In this document: positions 6,172-9,375 of the stretch, in pieces
Layout of the letters: every line of letters begins with the position of its first letter
Position numbering within the stretch: position 1 is the first letter of the stretch
Source of the DNA: Rhodoferax sp.
Lineage (GTDB): Bacteria > Pseudomonadota > Gammaproteobacteria > Burkholderiales > Burkholderiaceae_C
Assembly (NCBI GenBank): GCA_020048795.1
Contig: JAIFMA010000222.1
Location: 1-9,375, forward strand
Length of the DNA: 9,375 bases
Reading direction: 5' to 3'
Translations under genes and position numbers: made by a program
Notes under the pieces: model-generated
Database searches by the model: none
The model's input: only the letters and a program-made list of their open reading frames with translations
What the model was told of the DNA's origin: nothing

Positions 6172-6256
6172 AGAATTGGGGTCAGAGCCCAATTCGGTGA
6201 ACCCGTTGTGACGAAATTGACCTTGCCAGGCCGAGTTGGGATCCGACCCCAAATCT
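6172..6256. repeat. Paired palindromes, REP-doublet / MITE-like unit between moaD and moaE
   Basis: Two 23-base arms, 6172-6194 and the reverse complement of 6234-6256, agree at 19 of 23 positions and are separated by 39 bases. The left arm is itself a hairpin: GAATTGGG (6173-6180), 7-base loop, CCCAATTC (6188-6195). The right arm folds more weakly (TTGGG/CCCAA). A GGGC-GGTG-GCCC hairpin sits just outside at 6158-6169. The TTGGGGTC...CCCAA motif resembles repeats I recall near REP-associated transposases, unverified. No transposase is present and no flanking target duplication was found, so it would have to be moved in trans. Confidence 0.65.
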
Positions 6257-6281
6257 GCTACACATGGTGTGTGCTTTCATC

Positions 6282-6533
6282 TTAACCGCCGGTCACCGGT
6301 GGAAAAAACGCGACTTCTGCGCCGTCGGTCAGTGCTGCGCTTTCATCGGCCATGACCTGGTTCAGTGCCAGTCGCACGGCTTTGCCTCGGGCCAGACTGT
6401 CGGCATAGGCATCGCCCTGGGCCATCAGCTCATCGCGCAGTTGCGCCAGCGTAGCGGCTGACGTGTCACGCACCTCACTAGCCACACCAATGGCTTCGCG
6501 GATGCCGGCGAAATATTTGACCGTGACTTTCAA
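6282..6533 (-). CDS. moaD: Molybdopterin synthase sulfur-carrier (small) subunit MoaD
   Basis: Ubiquitin-like sulfur carrier of 83 residues (E. coli 81). Its C-terminal Gly-Gly is adenylated and converted to a thiocarboxylate, normally by MoeB-type enzymes encoded elsewhere, and donates sulfur in MoaE. Seen: N-terminal beta strand KVTVKYFAGIREAIG, the NQVMADESAALTDGAEVAF segment, and the invariant ending FFPPVTGG with no extension. The start is TTG (6531-6533) overlapping the moeA stop as TTGA, with GAGG seven bases upstream; there is no ATG or GTG that would keep the first beta strand. A TTG start coupled to moeA suggests output tied to moeA translation. Confidence 0.96.
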   Translation of the reverse strand: MKVTVKYFAGIREAIGVASEVRDTSAATLAQLRDELMAQGDAYADSLARGKAVRLALNQVMADESAALTDGAEVAFFPPVTGG

Positions 6534-7789
6534 GACAACACCTCGGCAAAAGGAATAAAACGCACCACGTCACCCGGCTGGATGGTCTGGCCCGCAGGGT
6601 TGTCCACCAGCCCATCACCCCACACGGCTGAGGTCAGCACGCCAGAACTTTGATTGGCAAACAGTTCCAGCGCACCGGCAGCATTGCGCCGCACCCGCAA
6701 AAATTCACGACGTTTATCGGCTCTAGCCCAGGTGAAATCTGCGCTGGCCGCTATGGAAGGCGTAGCAAATCGAGTGGCACCTTGCAGCCTGAGCACAAAC
6801 GGGCGCACCAGTAATAAAAAGGTCACAAAACTCGACACCGGGTTGCCTGGCAGCCCGATAAAGTGGGCCCCGCCCTGCCCCGCCGTGCCGCCCGGGTTCA
6901 CCCGGCCGTAGGCAAAGGGTTTGCCCGGTTTCATGGCCAGCTGCCACAAATTCAACACGCCCAGCGACTGCACCGCTGGTTTGATGTGGTCTTCTTCGCC
7001 TACCGACACACCACCGCTGGTCAGGATCAGGTCGTGGCCCCTTGCTGCGCCGCGCAAGGATGCGATGGTGGCCTCCAGCCGATCCGGCACGATGCCAAAG
7101 TCGGTCACCTCGCAGCCCAGTCGGGTCAGCAGGGCTTTCAGAAAAAAGCGGTTCGAGTTGTAAATCGCCCCCGGTGCCATCTGCTCGGGGGGTACGTCGC
7201 CAGGCATCACCAGCTCATCGCCGGTGGAAAACAGCGCCACTTTGGGACGGCGCGCCACCGCCAGCGTACTCATGCCAATACTGGCCGCCAGCCCAAGCGC
7301 AGCGGGCGCAAGGCGCTCTCCTTTTGCAAGCACCACGGCACCCCGGGTGACATCTTCACCAGCGCGCCTGATCCACTGACCCGGCTTCACCAGCCCGGCT
7401 ATGGTGATGCTGCCGTCGTCTTGCACCGTGCAGTCTTCTTGCATCACCACCGCGTCGGCCCCGGCTGGAATAGGCGCGCCGGTAAAGATACGCGCCGCCG
7501 ACATGGGTGCCAATGCTGAGCCGCATGAACCCGCGGGAATGCGCTGCAACACAGGCAACGCAACACCCGCTGCCACATCGGCCAGGCGCACGGCATAACC
7601 ATCCATCGAACTGTTGTCGTCCGGTGGCACTTGCAGGGCGGACACCAGGTCTTGCGCCAGCACGCGCCCATCGGCGTCAAAGGTGGACACCTGCTCAATG
7701 CCCTGCAGGACATGGGCATAAACCAGCAGTTCAGCCAACGCGTCGTCCAGCGGCCGCAAGGGCTGGAAAACCTTGGCCAGCGTGCTCAT
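6530..7789 (-). CDS. moeA: Molybdopterin molybdenumtransferase MoeA
   Basis: MoeA inserts molybdate into adenylated molybdopterin to give molybdenum cofactor. It has 419 residues from the chosen start (E. coli 411). Motifs in order: DNSSMDGYAVR with D63, matching the active-site D59 of E. coli; TGAPIPAGADAVV (104-115); RRAGEDV; LFSTGDELVMPG with E192; the MPT-binding TSGGVSVGEED (257-267); MKPGKPFAYG; and GLPGNPVSSFVTF (312-324). A Gly-rich insert of about nine residues lies before GLPGNP compared with E. coli, around a perfect CCGGG-TTCA-CCCGG inverted repeat (6892-6905). The frame extends 17 codons upstream, but ATG at 7789 overlaps the mobB stop as ATGA, has GGAGA upstream and matches the family start, so I chose it. 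Confidence 0.97.
   Translation of the reverse strand: MSTLAKVFQPLRPLDDALAELLVYAHVLQGIEQVSTFDADGRVLAQDLVSALQVPPDDNSSMDGYAVRLADVAAGVALPVLQRIPAGSCGSALAPMSAARIFTGAPIPAGADAVVMQEDCTVQDDGSITIAGLVKPGQWIRRAGEDVTRGAVVLAKGERLAPAALGLAASIGMSTLAVARRPKVALFSTGDELVMPGDVPPEQMAPGAIYNSNRFFLKALLTRLGCEVTDFGIVPDRLEATIASLRGAARGHDLILTSGGVSVGEEDHIKPAVQSLGVLNLWQLAMKPGKPFAYGRVNPGGTAGQGGAHFIGLPGNPVSSFVTFLLLVRPFVLRLQGATRFATPSIAASADFTWARADKRREFLRVRRNAAGALELFANQSSGVLTSAVWGDGLVDNPAGQTIQPGDVVRFIPFAEVLS
6541..6544 (-). promoter_or_regulatory. Ribosome binding site for the TTG start of moaD
   Basis: GAGG on the minus strand, inside the last codons of moeA, seven bases before the TTG. It supports TTG as the true start and coupling to moeA. 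Confidence 0.65.
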
Positions 7790-8319
7790 GCGTAGTTCTC
7801 CGGGTTGTAGGCAAAGCGCTCGCCCTGGGACAGCAGCCACTCGGCCAGCGATTCGGGATCGTTGAGATCAAGCACCGGCAAACCGGTGGCAACGGGCAGT
7901 TGCTGGGGTGAATCGGTGGCGATGGCGACAACAAAGTCGTCAAACACGTAGCGCGCAGACTTGCCGGTTTGGGCCCGCCAGACCTCGACCTTTTGCAAGT
8001 CTGAATCGCGAAACCCCTCCACCAGCACCCAGTCAACACCGCTGTAGAGTTCAGCAATCAGCATGTGCACCGAGAGTTCGGCTTCACGCTCAAACTCACG
8101 CATCAGCGCCAGGCGCTTGTTGGAGGCCACCACCACTTCAAACGCGCCCGCCTCACGGTGGCGGTAGGTATCTTTGCCGGCGCGGTCGATGTCAAAGCCA
8201 TCGCGTGCATGCTTGACCACCGACACGCGCAGGTTCTTCTTGCGCAACACGGTGATCAAACACTCGACCAAGGTGGTCTTGCCTGCGCCGGAAAACCCGG
8301 CAAAGCCGACGACGTTCAC
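7786..8319 (-). CDS. mobB: Molybdopterin-guanine dinucleotide biosynthesis adaptor MobB
   Basis: Small P-loop GTPase that associates with MobA/MoeA and aids formation of the guanine dinucleotide cofactor; in E. coli it is helpful rather than essential. It has 177 residues. Seen: Walker A GFSGAGKTT near residues 8-16, the MobB signature VVKHARDGFDID followed by RAGKDTYRHREAGA, and WVLVEGFRDSDLQKVEVWR in the position of the second nucleotide-binding region. The start is GTG (8317-8319); four codons upstream is an in-frame stop, so no longer form is possible. A modest AAGAG site (8329-8333) is nine bases upstream and lies in DNA that looks like a dispersed repeat. mobA is not in the window. Confidence 0.95.
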   Translation of the reverse strand: MNVVGFAGFSGAGKTTLVECLITVLRKKNLRVSVVKHARDGFDIDRAGKDTYRHREAGAFEVVVASNKRLALMREFEREAELSVHMLIAELYSGVDWVLVEGFRDSDLQKVEVWRAQTGKSARYVFDDFVVAIATDSPQQLPVATGLPVLDLNDPESLAEWLLSQGERFAYNPENYA

Positions 8320-8327
8320 GTTTGAAT

Positions 8328-8380
8328 GCTCTTAATTTGATATCGTTTCACGCAATAGCAGAAAGGGCTTGAGCTCATTT
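8328..8380 (+). repeat. Probable dispersed repeat copy D, filling the thrC-mobB gap
   Basis: Almost the entire gap between the thrC stop and the mobB start resembles the same repeat. It has an AT-rich semi-palindromic head, GCTCTTAATTTGATATC (8328-8344), and a tail GCAGAAAGGGCTTGAGC (8358-8374) that matches GCATAAGGGCTAGAGC of the copy at 776-807 with one gap and two mismatches. The middle is poorly conserved. If right, the 5' leader of mobB, including its presumed ribosome site, derives from the repeat. Confidence 0.45.
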
Positions 8381-9375
8381 TCATGCACATTTCTCAGTGA
8401 TGAACTGCTTGATGACCTGCACGTCAGCGGCCATGCGGGTGACGCGTTTGGGCAGCTCTTCAATACCGACAAATTTGGGTGGCCGCTCAGGCACCATGCC
8501 AGTGGCCTCAACGATCGTCTCGGCAAACTTGATGGGCAAGGCGGTTTCCAGCACGATCATTGGCACACCGGCCTGCAAGTGTTCCGCAGCCACTTTCACG
8601 CCGTCGGCGGTGTGGGTGTCAATCATCATGCCGTGGCGCACATAGCTGTCCTTGATGGTGGCCAGGCGGTCGGCGTGGGTGCTTTTGCCGCTTTCAAACC
8701 CGTAGCGCAGGCGCATGTCGTTGAAGGCCGGGTGCTGGCTCAGGTCAAACTTGCCGTCGCGCGCCAGCGCGTCACCAAACAGGGCTTTCACACGCACCCC
8801 GTCACGCCCCAGCAGATCAAAGATAAAACGCTCGAAATTGCTGGCCTTGCTGATGTCCATCGACGGGCTGGATGTCTCGTGCGTATCACTGCTGGCGCGC
8901 ACCCGATAAACGCCGGTTTTGAAAAACTCGTCAAGCACATCGTTTTCGTTGGTCGCCACCACCAGACGAGCAATGGGCAAGCCCATCATGCGCGCCACAT
9001 GACCAGCGCAGACGTTGCCAAAGTTGCCGCTGGGCACGGTGAAGCTGACTTTCTGGGCGTTGGGTTTCCCCGTCGGGCCGCCCCAAGGCGAAACAGCCCC
9101 CTCGGGTGGCAGCGAACCACGCGCAGCGGGGAGCGTGGGGGCCAGTTCCGTGGCCTGAAAGTAGCCGGCAAAGTAATACACCACCTGGGCCAGCAGGCGT
9201 GCCCAGTTGATCGAGTTGACCGTGCCAATCTTGTACTGGCGTTTGAAATCGAGGTCGTTGCTGACCGCCTTGACCATGTCCTGACAGTCGTCAAACACGC
9301 CGTCCACCGCAATGTTGAAGATGTTGTCGTCCATCAGGCTGAACATCTGCGCCTGCTGAAACGGGCTCATGCGGC
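8381..9375 (-). CDS. thrC: Threonine synthase, C-terminal part, N-terminus outside window
   Basis: PLP enzyme that converts O-phosphohomoserine to threonine, the last step of the pathway. The frame is open through base 9375, so the start and the PLP-binding lysine region lie outside; about 331 codons are visible. Seen: GVFDDCQD, IGTVNSINWARLLAQVVYYF, PSGNFGN (the PLP-phosphate-binding loop) with CAGHVARMMGLPIARLVVATNENDVLDEFFKTG, and HTADGVKVA. This is the long, fungal/proteobacterial form. Between YYFAGYFQAT and QKVSFTVPSGNFG there is an insert of roughly 25 residues rich in Pro, Gly and Ala that relatives such as Pseudomonas ThrC lack as I remember them; it is encoded by a GC-rich repeat-like sequence and keeps the frame. 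Being on the same strand ahead of mobB, it may share a transcript with the cofactor genes. Confidence 0.97.
   Translation of the reverse strand, partial: RMSPFQQAQMFSLMDDNIFNIAVDGVFDDCQDMVKAVSNDLDFKRQYKIGTVNSINWARLLAQVVYYFAGYFQATELAPTLPAARGSLPPEGAVSPWGGPTGKPNAQKVSFTVPSGNFGNVCAGHVARMMGLPIARLVVATNENDVLDEFFKTGVYRVRASSDTHETSSPSMDISKASNFERFIFDLLGRDGVRVKALFGDALARDGKFDLSQHPAFNDMRLRYGFESGKSTHADRLATIKDSYVRHGMMIDTHTADGVKVAAEHLQAGVPMIVLETALPIKFAETIVEATGMVPERPPKFVGIEELPKRVTRMAADVQVIKQFITEKCA
9064..9143 (-). repeat. GC-rich repeat element read in frame inside thrC
   Basis: On the minus strand it runs from GGCCCCCACGCTCC (from 9143) through CCACCCGAGGGGGCTG to GGGGCGGCCCGACGGGG (ending near 9064). It contains CCACGC (9138-9133) pairing with GCGTGG (9122-9117), and CGCC-TTGG-GGCG. 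Translated it gives residues such as LPAARGSLPPEGA and WGGPTGKP. It coincides exactly with the insert in ThrC (9053-9148). I recall near-identical repeats as abundant in Comamonadaceae, often intergenic; this is memory, not a search. Confidence 0.65.

Noticed and set aside
6264..6461. Plus-strand open frame of 65 codons opposite moaD
   Set aside because: Antisense to moaD, with no ribosome site or motif of interest.
6892..6905. Perfect CCGGG-TTCA-CCCGG inverted repeat inside moeA as a regulatory element
   Set aside because: Short GC palindromes arise often in Gly/Pro-rich coding sequence and nothing else marks it as functional.
6863..7519. Plus-strand open frame of 218 codons opposite moeA
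   Set aside because: Antisense shadow of a gene with complete MoeA motifs.
7790..7840. Seventeen-codon longer N-terminus for moeA
   Set aside because: The ATG at 7789 has a good ribosome site and ATGA coupling to mobB and matches the family start; the extra residues only overlap mobB.
1..9375. CRISPR array, toxin-antitoxin, prophage or transposase genes
   Set aside because: No spaced direct-repeat array and no such protein families were seen; every long gene here is a recognisable housekeeping gene.

Overview
This window is ordinary core genome of a GC-rich betaproteobacterium. The protein sequences, the gene order (prfB - HAD phosphatase - pepN - fbp facing thrC - mobB - moeA - moaD - moaE) and the kinds of dispersed repeats all point to Burkholderiales, most likely Comamonadaceae of the Rhodoferax/Polaromonas sort. 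That placement is inference from sequence character, not a database match.

Plus strand, 1-5216: the C-terminal two thirds of peptide chain release factor 2 (prfB, cut by the window edge), a HAD-family phosphatase whose ATG overlaps the prfB stop, aminopeptidase N (pepN) overlapping the HAD gene by 17 bases, then class I fructose-1,6-bisphosphatase (fbp). The tight overlaps suggest co-transcription of the first three. A (GATT)6 tetranucleotide tract sits across the pepN stop, just ahead of fbp.

Convergent gap, 5217-5563 (347 bases): no protein gene. It holds a hairpin just after fbp, a clear 5' half of a tRNA-Lys(UUU)-like sequence that loses tRNA character just after the anticodon loop, and then several strong hairpins. 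I cannot name this element.

Minus strand, 9375-5564: threonine synthase (thrC, N-terminus outside the window), then a molybdenum-cofactor cluster: mobB, moeA, moaD, moaE. mobB/moeA and moeA/moaD overlap by a few bases, whereas moaD and moaE are split by 214 bases filled with repeats. MoaD and MoaE together form molybdopterin synthase, MoeA inserts molybdate, and MobB is a GTP-binding adaptor for the dinucleotide form of the cofactor.

I found no new enzymatic or defence system. What stands out is repeat invasion of housekeeping DNA. (1) A short dispersed repeat has three copies that can be aligned to one another (one forms the N-terminal codons of the HAD gene, one is in frame inside pepN, one lies between moaD and moaE), a probable fourth between thrC and mobB, and a doubtful fifth inside the HAD gene. 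(2) A different GC-rich repeat is read through in frame inside thrC. (3) A paired-palindrome, REP/MITE-like unit lies between moaD and moaE. (4) There is the tRNA-half-plus-hairpins region.
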